This document shows positions 36,691 through 47,999 of a stretch of 64,000 nucleotides of DNA, in pieces. The notes under the pieces were generated by a model that worked only from the letters and a program-made list of their open reading frames with translations, was not told the origin of the DNA and did not search any database. The stretch is taken from contig JBCFYV010011135.1 of NCBI GenBank assembly GCA_039000515.1, positions 13,716,376-13,780,375 on the forward strand, in the 5' to 3' direction. The translations under genes were made by a program, and so were the position numbers. This DNA comes from Timema cristinae. Its lineage: Eukaryota; Arthropoda; Insecta; Phasmatodea; Timematidae. Within the stretch, counting starts at the first letter, position 1. Every line of letters begins with the position of its first letter.

Positions 36691-37045
36691 ATATACACAG
36701 TTAGTGAGTAGATTTGTATATATAGATATATATATAAATAGATAGATAGCTGGATAAAGAGATTTAAATATTACCCACATCATGGGCATGTGTACAACAA
36801 AGGTGTCAATCTTGTATTGTCTGGTTTGCTGGAGATGATATATATATATATCTATTCAGTTAGTTAGTAGATTTATCGTAACTAATAAAACTAATTAAAA
36901 AGTATTTTAGAAACTATAATGTACTGTTTGTATTTATTTCTAGCCATAAAATCTGGATTAATTTGTCCCTGAGGGAGTCGCAGTCAATGTTCAAGTCACA
37001 CAACCTTCTATAAACATTTCAGTAGCAAACCGTACGACCACTCAC

Positions 37046-37085
37046 CTTCCTTATTCCGACCTTTCTTCTTACTGCTCTCTTTTTC
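37046..37085 (-). CDS. APBA: X11/Mint 40-nt microexon, lysine-rich
   Basis: A 40-nt exon lies between acceptor ttttttgttgacag|GAA and donor GAAG|gtgagt. It encodes EKESSKKKGRNKE plus one base. The trailing G joins TG at the start of the 24836 exon to give GTG (Val), so the protein reads [17 protein letters not shown] directly into the PTB domain. As I recall, insect X11/Mint proteins carry a similar KKKGRNKEV segment at this spot. The exon is too short to show up in an ORF scan. Both flanking introns exceed 10 kb. Other small phase-compatible exons between 47.7 and 37.1 kb cannot be excluded. Confidence 0.88.
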
Positions 37086-37214
37086 CTGTCAACAAAAAAC
37101 ATAGCAAAGTATTAAATCTTTCCTTTAATTTAAAACAAACTTGGGAATCCACTTAAACCGCCAAGGAGGTGTGATGGGATTCAAAACAAAGTACTATATT
37201 AATCAAGATTAGTC

Positions 37215-37590
37215 TGTTCCGTCACTTGGCTCAAGGTTTTGGGAAAAATGGATCCATTCCATCGCTATGCTAAGGTTTCGGAATGATTGGATCCAATCTG
37301 TCACTTATGCTATGGTTTCAAGAAGATTGGCTCAATTCTGTCACTTTTGCTATAGTTTAAGGACAATTGGATTCATTCCATCATTTATGCTAAGGTTTCA
37401 GGATTATTGGATCCATTATCACACCTATACAGTACTAAAGTTTCAGGAAGATTGGATCCATTCCGTCACCTATGCTAAGGTTTCAGATGGATTCATTCCA
37501 TCATTTACTCTAGGGTTTCAGGATGATTGTATCCATTTCATCACTAATGCTAAGGTTATAGGAAGATTAGATCCATTTTTCCACAAGAAA
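37215..37590 (+). repeat. Minisatellite, ~40-bp unit, about nine copies
   Basis: The unit is close to ATGCTAAGGTTTCAGGAAGA followed by TTGGATCCATTCCGTCACTT. Copies vary by substitutions and small length changes. The plus-strand frame through it is repeat-derived. It lies 130 bp from the 40-nt X11/Mint exon. Confidence 0.88.
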
Positions 37591-37849
37591 GATCTTAAAT
37601 GAATTTATATAATCATATCACACAACTCGGTTTCAATACAAAGAAATTCAAACATAAAAATCAATATTTTATTGAGTTGAGTTGGAGTTTTTAATAAATT
37701 CAAAACATTTAAACCTTTTTTAATCAAACAAAGATGCTGGATAAAAATATTTCTAATTATGTTGACAAATTAAGTTCATATAAATCACACATTCTTTTAG
37801 AATGCATTTTACTGCCCTTCTAAGCTATCACATTTATTTACATTGTTGG

Positions 37850-38010
37850 GGTAAGAAGTATGAGGGAGGTAGAATGTACATGAAATGTATTCACATTCAC
37901 ATTGAAAAAGGGTGGGAAACCCTTTGGTAAAAAAAACCAACAAAAAAAAAACCACTCTCAGAACACTTAGCCAGGATTTAAACCCCAACCACCCTTTCAC
38001 CAGCATACCT
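37850..38010 (-). mobile_element. SINE family A, degraded
   Basis: AAAAAGGGTGGGAAACCCTT body and CCAGGATTTAAACCCCAACC box B region only. Confidence 0.5.
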
Positions 38011-38384
38011 GAATAGACAATATTGACGTTTATTTTGTGTGCTCATTGTTACTTGTCAAATTTGAGAACTTTTTTTTTGTACCTCCCTACCAAGGTTTAC
38101 TATACCTGTAAATGTACCCTTTGTTAACCCTGAAAGTTAGGAAGCTTACCTTGCATGCTTCCACTATGGTGCAGTTAATAAGATAGGGCCATAGTATAGT
38201 TTGTCAAGGTAAGACTGGTACCGTTCAGGGTAGATGGAGAATACATTAAAAAATATGTATAATTTTATAATTTTACATTTTTACACTTCAATAACCCTTA
38301 AGCTTAGAAAGTGTGATATTGACTAAGGCAACACATTAAGTTACAATTACACTCTTCAACAAGTCTTTACATAGACTATACTGC

Positions 38385-38750
38385 TAATGACAGGGGGATC
38401 AGGGTTTGATCCCAGTTGGGTGCACTGATGGTAGTTTTTCCTGAGTCATTCTCCCACACTCTTAACGCAAATGTGAGTACACTCCCTTTAAATTATATAA
38501 ATTACCAATAAATATTTTTTTTTAGCAGAGCATCCTACTGGTCATAGGGTTATATGCCTATGTATTAATTATACTAATGAGTCAAGGTTTAAAAAGGTTG
38601 AATTTATAGAAAGTGTACCAACATTTGTGCAGAGAGAGATTGGGAAACAATTTAGGAAAAACTCACCATCAGTATACACAACCAGGATCGAGCCCCAATT
38701 TCCCAATCATCGACAGTCTAGTCTATTGCGAGGGTGAAGCCACCAAAATA
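38385..38750. mobile_element. Two diverged SINE family A copies, tails facing
   Basis: 38385-38500 is a plus-strand copy without its tail. 38520-38750 is a minus-strand copy with a decayed tail (TTTAGCAGAGCATCCTACTG). The two face each other across an A/T-rich join. Confidence 0.6.
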
Positions 38751-38773
38751 GTTGTATAATGAATTATATGGTA

Positions 38774-38901
38774 TTGCCAGGCCTCCACCGTGGTTCGGAT
38801 TCCACGTTAAACTGTAGGTCCTTCATTTCATCTCACAATCACCCTACCATTACACATTAGCGTAAGTGCGTACAACCCGAATGGGTAGTAAGACGCGGTG
38901 C

Positions 38902-38938
<37 letters not shown>

Positions 38939-38955
38939 TATTATTATTATTATTA
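38774..38955 (+). mobile_element. SINE family B, 5' truncated with target duplication
   Basis: Begins TTGCCAGGCCTCCACCGTGG and is flanked by TTATATGGTA (38764-38773 and again after the terminal A/T repeat). The (AAT)n run is followed by (ATT)n before the duplication. Confidence 0.87.
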
Positions 38956-38983
38956 TTATATGGTAATTTGTTGTAGTTAACAA

Positions 38984-39049
38984 CACTTGACGAATAAAGT
39001 TTTATAAAAGATACTACACTTGACGAATAAAGTTTTATAAAAGATACTA
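38984..39049 (+). repeat. Tandem duplication, 33 bp x 2
   Basis: CACTTGACGAATAAAGTTTT then ATAAAAGATACTA occurs twice without differences, so it is recent. Confidence 0.95.
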
Positions 39050-39059
39050 CATTTTGGAA

Positions 39060-39878
39060 CAGTGTTTTACATACTGTGGTATGCATCGTCCCAAGGGTAT
39101 GCAACGTAAATTATTTTTGAATAGTAGTAAGTATGATAAACAATTTAACATAATTGAGGGGGTTGGGGGAAAAAATCATAGTGCTCATAAATTTAGATAG
39201 GATATCTCACTATTTAAACTTCCATGAAATCCATAAAGCTAGCTATAAACACAAATAAAATATTCTTCAATATTAACTATACTCAAGATATTGACTGATT
39301 ATAAAAACAACTTGTAGTTCAAGAGGTAAGCTACCAGAAATCACTACTAAAACATTTTTTTCTTTAAATAAGGGATATAATTTTTTTGCCCTTACCAACA
39401 CAATGGCCGAGGCAATTTCATGAACTTTATTATTTTCACTTCATTTGACACCTTAGCTCAGTCGATAGTGTGTCTACTGAGCTAAAGGTCCCAGGTTTGA
39501 TTCTCGGAATGGGCGGAAAATTTATCATTGGTGAGATGTTATGGATGTTTTGCCTGTACTAGTCTTAAGTTAGATTATAAGACATGTGGAGCTACAACAG
39601 GTCTAGAAAGTCGGCAGGGGAAAATATATGACTTGAATAAAAAACTGACCCAGACTGCAGGCTGGAAACAGTGATGAATGTAAAGTAAATTAGGCTTCCT
39701 TTCCCTCCATTGCGGCTTTGTTTTGTTTACTACTAGGATTTTTTTTTTTAGTGAATAATCACATTTTATAAGATAGCAGGTATTTTTTTTATATTAATAT
39801 AAATAACTGGAAGGGAAACGTGGGTTAGGTCATGGCCCTAAAAGCGATACAAGATTGGCGAAAGTTTGGGAAACACTG
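39060..39878. mobile_element. hAT-like non-autonomous element
   Basis: The left end CAGTGTTTTACATACTGTGG and the reversed right end CAGTGTTTCCCAAACTTTCG are typical hAT termini. The flanking 8-mers ttttggaa and atttggac match at six of eight positions, fitting the 8-bp duplication of hAT elements after decay. There is no transposase. A family C SINE (39445-39685) sits inside, so the hAT insertion is older. Confidence 0.65.
39445..39688 (+). mobile_element. SINE family C inside the hAT-like element
   Basis: GACACCTTAGCTCAGTCGAT head. The stretch between GGTGAGATG and GGATGTTTTGCCTG is deleted. It lies within 39060-39878. Confidence 0.87.
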
Positions 39879-40297
39879 ATTTGGACAAAAAATCTACCAT
39901 AATATTCAAGCCGATGCTTAAAGTTTAATGGAAACATTTCAAATATACATCCATTCTTAACTTGCTGACATATTTTCTGTGATTTATATATACTTTTTAC
40001 TTTATATATACTTTTTTTTTAAATTTGTAAAACAATATGCAAATGTTATGCTGGCTCATTTCAAGAACAGTGGTTTTTTTTATGTTTACATGTATTTAAG
40101 AGATCAGTGTTTGTAGCAGCTGAAAATTACTGACAACATATTGCACCACACTTGCATTCCATTGTCAGTATTTAAATCAATAAATTCTAGGAGCTCATGG
40201 CCTTAACAGGAAATTCAGCGCCAAAAGTAAATTCAAATAGAACAATAAGCAAAAATTATAAAAATGTCAATTAAAATATGGTTGAAGCTGTTAAAAC

Positions 40298-40592
40298 TAA
40301 ATGTTACATCTATTACTGTTTCCAGCCCATGGCCTGGATCAGTTTTTTTTCAAGCCATATATTTTCCACTACCGGCTGGCTAGGCCTGTTGTAGCTTCAT
40401 ATGCCTTATAATATAATTTAAGACTAGGATGGGCACAACATCCAGTCCCCGGCCGTCAATTTATCAATTGAAAGGGTAAACCCACATTTCACTGATGATA
40501 CATTTTTCGGCCATGTCGGGAATCGAACAAGGGACCCATGGCTCAGTAGAGAGACACGCTACCGACCGAGCTATGGTGTCAGACTTTGTTAA
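40298..40592 (-). mobile_element. SINE family C, full length
   Basis: From TACATCTATTACTGTTTCCA to GAGCTATGGTGTCAGAC; on the minus strand the head reads GACACCATAGCTCGGTCGGT, a good type copy. Confidence 0.9.
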
Positions 40593-41171
40593 AACTAAAT
40601 AAAACTAATGAAACTAAAAGGTTCAATTTCACATGCATTTTTTTTATAGAGTTAACAGCTACAAAAAAACTTAAGAAAAATGGCATTTGAAATGTTTTTG
40701 TTTACATTACAATAAATTGAAGTTAGTAAATTAAGATCTTAACACCATCAGTTAGGTTTTCTTAGTTTGACAAAACTTTATAGCATGCCTAGTTTCCATA
40801 TATATTAATGATTAGGTGCACCTAAAATAGTTTCTGGATTTTGATAAGTTATGGTACACAAAGAGAGATAGAATTTAGAAATACAGTCAAGTTTGGTTTT
40901 AGTGAACAGAAACATTTAAAATTTGAATAAGAAATGTCATTCTAACATTATAACTATTTAAAAACCTAACTTTTTGGTTGTTTAAACTTGAAGACACCGA
41001 TTCTCTACCCGAGTTCTTGTTTGGACAGCACAAAGCTTGACTGAAAGTATGGAATGTGGAGTGGGGCAGGGGGAGAGTTGAGCCTAAGCAGACACTGTAC
41101 TCCTTAACCTGGCTTAATTTATAATACCCTTGTCTGCGGCAAGTAAAGGAAGACCTTCCGAGTTATTATTA

Positions 41172-41419
41172 TTTAGCACCGCATCTTACTACCCGTTCGG
41201 GTTATACGCTTTAAGTACTAATTACGCTAATGGATTGGGAATCGGGATGGTTGAATTAGAGGAAGTGAGCCCCCATTTGCGTGGAGGAGGAATGGAAAAC
41301 CATTTAGGAAAAACCGCCCCCAGTTCACCCGACCGAGATTCAAAACTCGATCTCCCCGTCTTCAGTGGTCGAGCTCAACACAACAAGCGCGTTAGCCAAC
41401 TACGCCACCAAAGCGGGTT
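41172..41419 (-). mobile_element. SINE family A, full length
   Basis: Complete copy from the GCACCGCATCTTACTACCCG tail to the CCACCAAAGCGGGTTT head. The flanks gagttattatt and gagttgtatt fit a short target duplication. Confidence 0.9.
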
Positions 41420-43734
41420 TCTGAGTTGTATTAATAAGACAAGAGTTACATGACAGTAAATTACAGGAACAGTCTGTTGCCATTTAGTAATGGTTTTCAC
41501 TTATCCCTTTCTTCAATAAAATATATGGAACTCAAAAAATTATATGTTTCTACTCAGTTTTTTTTTTTTTTGTATGCATGGATATTGTGGAATCAAGTGT
41601 GGTAAAAGCACAAACTATAAAGAAGGATCTGGGGAAAAAAAATATTAACCAAAACAGTATCCAGTAAACAACAGCAGATAACCAATTTTTTTTAAAGATT
41701 TCAATAAAGAGCGATTTTATTTGAACTCTTGTTTGTAACTAACCCACTACTTCCAGCAAAAAACAAAACAACTGTTTCAGTGAACTTTGGACAAAATGAA
41801 CCAAATATCTGAGTCCATATAGGTATATTATAACCAGAGTTGACTGTAATTAGGAGTGTGAGAGTACTAAAAATTTTGAGTTTAAGACGAGTTTTAGTAG
41901 CTGTGTGAACCTGACTCAGAAGATTTTTTACAAAACTCAAAAATGTTAGTACCTATTTGGAATTTTTGATCTTTTTCTTGACTGTGTATTTTACAACCAC
42001 ACAAGCAAAGAGGATACAAAGTTCATTGACTATATTATCTTCTCATTTCGACAACTGAGTGTTAAAAAAAGGTATATATTTATAAATTAACAAATACTAT
42101 TTGAAAATATACTTATTCAACATGAATGCCTTAAAATGACTTTATAAGGACAAAAACCAACAAAATATGACCTAAGATTCTATAATGACAAAAAATTGAC
42201 CTATAAAATATACATTTCTGCAACAATAACATACTGAACAGAATGTATATACTGTACTTACAAGCATTGTATGCAACTTAAAAAAATATATAAAAGGAGC
42301 CAAGGTAAAAACCATATTAACCCTTATTTTTTGAAAAAAAAATCAGCAATTATTACTGGTAGCTCTTGAAATACAAGTTTTTTTCTTATTACCAGTCGAC
42401 ACTTTTAGGATGTTTAATAACAATGGATATTTAATTAAATTGTTATAGCCAAATTTAAAAATTTCATAGAAGTTTAAGTGAATACATTTAAACTAAATCA
42501 ATGAGGGTTAACAAGTTTTTGCCCCGACTCCCTCATATTTAATATTCATCATGATATTACACCAATGCATAGATACATTTATTCATGCCTATCAAATTAT
42601 AATGATTTAAGCAAAAGCCAGGATTTACAATCATTGTTTTAACATCATACAACAAAACTATAATATTATAAAAATATTTTCCCGAAATACACGTAACACA
42701 TTACATCACCCACTTTCTTAAACTCACAACTAAAACAAGGGCTCAGAAAGAAAGGTCATGTCTATAAAAATCAAACAAAGAACATCCGACATTCTCGAGG
42801 AATATCTTAATCAAACTTATATATTTAACATAACATTTATAAGCAGGGCAGATCTCTTCATGCTAGAAATAACATGCTGGTAGTTGTAAAAAAAAAAAGA
42901 AAAAAAAAAGAAAGCATTCCCATATAATAATAAAGTTTAAATCAATCAATTAAAAATCAAAGATGAACATTTTTGAGTAAAGTTACGAAAACATATTTCA
43001 TTTTACAGAGATTTAACAGAATATATAAAATGACTACATAGGATTTTCTTACTTAGGACACTATTTAAATTTACAGGGTTTTATGCGACATAATGTCAAG
43101 CAAGCCTTTGGGAGTAAATTTTATGGGTGATACTGAATATATTTTTTTTATATCAACATGAATCCTGTTGCTAACAGTTATTGAAATATCTGGGCCTCAA
43201 TATGTTCTCGTGGTCTACCCTGTGAGATAGCAGGTTTACCAATATGGTATAGCTTATAAAATAGGGTCATAGTGTAAACCATCAAAGTAAGCCAACACAC
43301 TACCTTTCAGGGTAAAAGGAGTGTAAAGAGATAAAGAGAAGAACAAAAATCAGTAATATTGATAGTGAGTGCGCTTTTTATTAATAAAAGAACAGAACAT
43401 TGAATGATATTATAGCAAGAAATGCCCGCCCCCAAACGATGATTAATGGACTCTTTGCAATTAGAACAAGGCAGTTAGTTTTCAAGCCTATAAATACCTC
43501 ATGTTTATATTGAACCAGCTTCTCCAGATATTTTAATTCAACTATACTATTTACACAAGTGTTTCTTTTTACAATGTCAAATGAAGCTTTGATTACTTGA
43601 GAAGCTGGATATCACAGTAACTTTAAGGAATCAAGCTCATGTTGATATAACATTGTTTACACGGAATTTATCTTGGACTTTGCTTTTTAAGTTTTGACAT
43701 ATGTCGCGGAACACCCCGTACAAATTAGTTAACC

Positions 43735-43806
43735 AGGAATAGAGGGAGGAAAAGCCAGCAGACTTAGACGGAGTGATACTGAAGTAGAAGTTGTTTAGAT
43801 AAAACA
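43735..43806 (+). mobile_element. Half copy of the 21261 MITE
   Basis: AAAGCCAGCAGACTTAGACG, then TGATACTGAAGTAGAAGTTG and TTTAGATAAAACACCG, matches the left arm of the element at 21261-21566. No partner arm is seen downstream. Confidence 0.6.
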
Positions 43807-43904
43807 CCGATAAAAAAAAACTTCTGAAAAGTAGCGTTTACTGCCACAGATATTTTTACTACAAGTTAGAGTATAAACTTATAACTAGTGAAAAACGGTC
43901 CGGC

Positions 43905-44165
43905 AAGGTGACATATTTCTGTGCTAAGGGTCCGGGGTTCAATCCTCGGTCCCGGCACCAATTTATCTGATTACCAAACCCTTCCTTCACCTCTGACAAG
44001 ACATGTATTAATCACAATTGGGGTTTGTGTGGAATGCCAGGCCTCCACCATGGTTCGGATTCCACATTAAACTGTAGGTCCTTCATTTCATCTCACAATC
44101 ACCCTACCATTACACATTAGCGTAAGTGCATATAACCCGAACGAGTAGTAAGATACGGTTCTAAT
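43905..44165 (+). mobile_element. SINE family B variant with insertion, head damaged
   Basis: Head shortened (GGCAAGGTGACATATTTCTG) but box B GGGGTTCAATCCTCGGTCCC is intact. Carries ATGTATTAATCACAATTGGG at the variant position. Tail GTAAGATACGGTTCTAATAA runs into the A/T repeat at 44162. Confidence 0.85.
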
Positions 44166-44352
44166 AATAATATTAATAATAATAATAATAGAAAATAATA
44201 AATAATAATAATAAATAATAAAAATAATAAATAATAAAATAATAAACATAATAAATAATAAAATAAAACATAATAAATAATAAAAATAATAAATAGTAAA
44301 AATAATAATAAATAATAAAAATAATAATAATAAAAAATAATAAAAATAATAA
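44162..44352 (+). repeat. A/T microsatellite (AAT/AAATAAT)n
   Basis: About 190 bp of AATAATAAATAAT-type repeats following the family B SINE tail at 43905-44165, probably grown from its (AAT)n end. Confidence 0.9.
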
Positions 44353-44734
44353 CTTTCAAACATTTTTACGCTAATTCAAAAAAATATCAGCTTCGACTTT
44401 GCTTTAGAAAACAATTTCCAGCTTCGACAATTAAGAAGCTTAGCCAGTAAAATAGTGACAGCTAAAATCCTAAATTAATGTTAAATTATTTCCATTCTAA
44501 TTGTAATAGTGATATGATTTATCAGATTAATGTGGAATATTAAAAACAATTATGCAATAAACAATATTTAAATGATTTTAGTGTATGGCATTTAAAAATA
44601 CGCCCTTTGTATTATTTTTCAAAGCATCAAAAAAAAAACTTACAAAAAATAGCCAAACTTTGATTTAGAGTCTAGAAAATGTAAGAATCAAATAGCCAGA
44701 GCTATTATATTTGTTTTAGTGAGGATTTACTCGC

Positions 44735-44978
44735 ATCTACAGTCACCCCGTGGCTTCTTTGGTGCTGACTGACAGCTCGCAGCTGACTTCTGACTGTCAA
44801 CATTTAGGTATATACCTAAATTTTTACTGTCAAAAGTGACAGCTGCTGGACACATGTTTTTGCAGATCATCTGGCTCGCGTATGGATATGTAGTTTGGTC
44901 TGGTAACTTTTTAAAGCTATCAGAAGTCAGCTGTGAGCTGTCAGTCAGCACCAAAGAAGCCATGGGGCTACTGTAGAT
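44735..44978. mobile_element. Palindromic MITE with long inverted repeats
   Basis: Two arms of about 55-65 bp (ATCTACAGTCACCCCGTGGC on the left, ATCTACAGTAGCCCCATGGC reversed from the right) both continue TTCTTTGGTGCTGACTGACA then GCTCxCAGCTGACTTCTGA. A minor inner palindrome TTTAGGTATATACCTAAA lies at 44802-44819. Outside the arms both sides share AGCTATTATAT, with extra sequence on the left. The minus-strand frame over the element is incidental. Confidence 0.8.
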
Positions 44979-45202
44979 ATAATATAATAGCTTTGGATAT
45001 TTGATTCCTAAATATGCAATCCCTTACAATTATAATAATTGTACAAGTGGAAGCAATAAGCCAATTACCGAGTTAAAGGTGACTTTGTTATGTGATAGCT
45101 CGTAATCTTAATAAGATCACACATTTGTAGCTGATGATTTCCCCATGTCCATCATAGACTCTGCCTTAACCTATGAGTGAAGAATGACTCTGGGACTATT
45201 CT

Positions 45203-45300
45203 TGGTTAGCTCAATGGTTAGAGCATTGGCGTACTAAGCCAAAGGTCCCAGGTTCAATACCCGTGTCCAGTTGTCATTTTTAAATTTTAAGAATATGATT
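45203..45300 (+). mobile_element. tRNA-like head, fourth family
   Basis: TTGGTTAGCTCAATGGTTAG, TTGGCGTACTAAGCCAA and CCCAGGTTCAATACCCGTGT form box A, anticodon-like arm and box B. A reverse copy with the same arm lies at 4016-4110. Mismatches and a run-on 3' sequence (GTTGTCATTTTTAAA) argue for a SINE, not a functional tRNA. Confidence 0.65.
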
Positions 45301-45834
45301 CTAGAACATGTCTTACATATATTTAATTTAGGTTCACTGTGAAATGAAAAATTGACTTCACAAACCCTTAATCTAAATTAATGAGAAGAGGATTGTCACT
45401 ATTTTTTTTAATGTAAAAGACCTGGTATTTTCCATAAGGAATTCCCATTTTTATAAAGGTGAATAATGTGAAAGTCATGTCATAAGAGAATGATTTGAGC
45501 TTGATGAAGAAAATGATAAATATGTTATGCAACCAAATGGTTCAAGAAGGAAAACAAAGGTAGATTGTGTTCGAATTAGTGTGCTAATTTCTTAAGTTCA
45601 CAATTTCTACTAAGCAGAAACCTACTATTTAAGGCTTGGATTTTAATGTCACAAGTTCACAAATGCTCAAGATAAAAAAAAAAAATTTAAAAAAGTTGGT
45701 GAAATTTGTGGTGGTTTCCATTTCATTTCTTCAAACATAATATATTTATTTTATTTTCATGTCTTTTTCATCTCAATGACTAACATAAAAATGTATTCTT
45801 GGTTTGTTTTGACTTTGAAACTACCTTTTTATTA

Positions 45835-46000
45835 TTTAGCACAGCGCCTTACTACCCGTTCAGGTTATCTGCATGTATACTAATTACTCTAATGAATTAT
45901 GGTTGAGGAAATGTACTCGCATTTGTGCGGAGGGCGAGTGACATTTAGGACAAACCACCCTCAAAATATCAAAACACCTAACCAGGAATCGAACTTAATG
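45835..46000 (-). mobile_element. SINE family A, head truncated
   Basis: TTTAGCACAGCGCCTTACTA tail and GCATTTGTGCGGAGGGCGAG body; it ends in a decayed CAGGAATCGAAC region. Confidence 0.65.
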
Positions 46001-46304
46001 ATAGAATGGCATCTGGGACCAGTGTGGTCTAACTGGAAGCCCACAGGCCAAATGTGACTCCCCCTCACCTAAACTGTGGCTCTCACAGTAATCCTGAGGA
46101 AAATTAAAGAGAAAGCTTTGGTGGCAGATATGAAACAGCTAATAACCTAAAAAAAAAAAGTATTTAAAAAGATCAAAGTAGCATTTTATTATGCATTTAT
46201 TTTAGTTGATTAGTAAAAAGATGTTGCTTTAAATTTTTTTATATATTATGCTAAGATGTTCTGCGAAACTGTGCATGCGTGCATATTTCATAATACAATG
46301 TTGG

Positions 46305-46585
46305 GAGAATCCGACACCTTAGCTCAGTCGGTAGTGTGTTTGTCTAATGAGCTAAGGGTCCCGTGTTTGATTCCTGGCATGGCCAAAAAAATTTATTGTT
46401 GTTGAAATGTAAGTTTAACATTGCACAGTGATGAATTAACATCTGGGGACTGGATGTTGTGCCTGTCCTAATCTTAATATAGATTATAAGGCACATGAAG
46501 ATACAACAGGCCTTACTGAAAAATATATGGTTTGAATAAAAAACTGACCCAGGCTAGGTTGGATGTGAAAAAAAAGAAAGGTTTG
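46305..46585 (+). mobile_element. SINE family C, full length
   Basis: CCGACACCTTAGCTCAGTCG head, GTTTGATTCCTGGCATGGCC box B region, GGGGACTGGATGTTGTGCCT body; a small deletion near AACAGGCCTTACTG. Confidence 0.88.
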
Positions 46586-46673
46586 TGAGAGGTTTGTGAG
46601 AGTAAATAAACTTGTATTTGGTGGTAAAACATGAAAAATTCTAACAAACAAAAATACAATTTATATTTAACTA

Positions 46674-46912
46674 CTCGCCTCGGTGGCATAGTTGGCTAAC
46701 ACGCTTGTCGTGTTGAGCTCGACTGCTGAGGACGGGGAGATCGAGGTTCAAATCTCAGTCGGGTGAACTGGAGGTGGTTTTCCACTGTCCCTCCACGCAA
46801 ATGCGGGTTCACTTCCTCTAATTCAACCTTCCCAATTCCTAATCCATTAGCGTAATTAGTACTTAAAGCGTATAACTCCAACGGGTAGTAAGACGCGGTG
46901 CTAATTATTATT
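46674..46912 (+). mobile_element. SINE family A, full length, plus strand
   Basis: Starts ACTCGCCTCGGTGGCATAGT with box B GAGGTTCAAATCTCAGTCGG, lacks the TTTCCTAAATGG piece of the body, and ends GTAAGACGCGGTGCTAATTA. ATATTTAA-type flanks suggest a target duplication. Confidence 0.9.
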
Positions 46913-47720
46913 ATTATTATTATAATTATAATTATTATATTTAATTGAAAATAAATTTTTATTAATTGTTATGTCCAGGCCACACACAAGTAAGAAACAA
47001 ACTCTCAACCTTAAGGAGGTTTTGCTGCGCTCCTTTTGCCAGCTTGAGTCCTTCAACAATGGGCTTCGCTAGTGTCACTGCTGGTTGAAGATAGGACTAA
47101 CTGCAGCGATCCTAGTGGTGAAGATTCAAGCTGCCAAAAGGAACGCAACCATTTTAACCGGGAGGTTGAGTGTCTGGGTATATTATGTGTCTGAGGTCTG
47201 GGAGTATATTAAGTTAATAAATAATTAATACACATTCAGCCCGAGGTGTGAACTGATAATCAGATGTGGTAATTTGGACGAAAAACGTTGTACCCTTCTA
47301 CCTTAGACCATAAGGCCACTGGTATGGGTTAACCCGTATGGGTGTCTACTAAATTATGTAAGTCATATTTCATGACATTTCATGACCATTCACGAAAAAA
47401 AGAAGAGATAAATTAATAATGTCAACCCACACCCATGACACAACTATAACTCTCCCCTCATGCATTCTTTCTTGCAAATTCAAGATAGTTCTGAGCAAAG
47501 AATAAAACAAATTATATTCTGACCTGCACTATGAACTTAAATCTTATTTATAGCTTTTCATTATTTTCATGACAGTTGGACACCATGTTGTAAAAAAATA
47601 AACAATATTAGAAAGCACACTAAGAACAAGAAGACACCATACTTGGAAAAAAAGAAAGAAAGAAATAAAGAAAGCGAGGCAAACACATTGCAGCACAGTA
47701 AGAGAGAAAAGCCCCCACAC

Positions 47721-47999
47721 CTTCTTAGTTTTGGCAGCGGTGGCAGAAGCGGCCGATTCTTCCTGCGCCGACTGTAATTGTTCAGTGACCTCGTTGGCAG
47801 CGGTGACGACTTGCGCCGTCTCGGCGGTGGCAACAGCCACGCTAGCAAAGGTGCCGGCCGAGGGGAGCAAGGAGGGGCTAGACTCGGAAGATGCGGGCGA
47901 TGGGGGCGGAGGGGGTTTAGTGGTCGCCAGAGGGGTGGAAGCTTTAGTGCTGCTGTTGGTCAGAGGCATGACGGTCCGAGACTTTGGTTTCCGCCACCC
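47721..47999 (-). CDS. APBA: X11/Mint exon, Ala/Ser/Pro/Thr-rich linker
   Basis: This 279-nt exon (93 codons, phase 0 to 0) follows a pyrimidine-rich acceptor ending ggcttgtag|GGG and ends AAGAAG|gtgtgg. It begins GWRKPKSRTVMPLTNSSTKA, then runs through a PPPPPSP block (around residues 28-34) and a long Ala/Val/Ser/Glu-rich segment, and ends TAAKTKK. It is much more GC-rich than the surrounding intron. The sequence is low-complexity and probably disordered, joining the acidic N-terminus to the basic linker before the PTB domain. An internal ATG at 47969 is not a likely start because the frame stays open back to a good acceptor in the phase required by the upstream exon. The donor gtgtgg is weaker than those of its neighbours. 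Plus-strand frames over the same bases are shadows. Confidence 0.84.

Larger units (their letters stand above)
24837..37045 (-). other. Intron upstream of the PTB exon
   Basis: A 12.2-kb intron. It holds family A SINEs (25580, 26870, 28148, 30882), family B SINEs (29694, 30236, 33116), a family C SINE (33497), a LINE 3' remnant (32945-33105), a 50-bp minisatellite (35570-35790) and a compound microsatellite (36360-36690). I see nothing recognisable in 27100-28100, 28600-29640, 31140-32380, 33790-35000 or 35830-36340. Confidence 0.85.
37086..47720 (-). other. Intron between the linker exon and the microexon
   Basis: A 10.6-kb intron with a 40-bp minisatellite at its 3' end, a hAT-like element (39060-39878), SINEs of all three families, a palindromic MITE (44735-44978), and AT-rich stretches without recognisable content at 41430-43700, 44360-44690 and 45310-45830. 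No additional exon was recognised. Confidence 0.8.

Noticed and set aside
36295..36745. Open frames of 97-128 codons on both strands
   Set aside because: They are translations of the CT/CA/AT compound microsatellite.
37215..37590. CRISPR array
   Set aside because: Units are contiguous and drift along their whole length; there are no unique spacers and the host is eukaryotic.
44088..44363. Minus-strand frames rich in Tyr, Ile, Phe and Leu
   Set aside because: They are translations of an A/T microsatellite and a SINE tail, not membrane proteins.
45203..45300. Functional tRNA gene
   Set aside because: Arms are imperfect, related copies occur elsewhere, and the 3' side runs into a shared non-tRNA tail. 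A tRNA covariance-model score could overturn this.
46000..46110. Second hAT end at CCAGTGTGGTCTAACTGGAA
   Set aside because: Only one end is visible and no duplication could be found.
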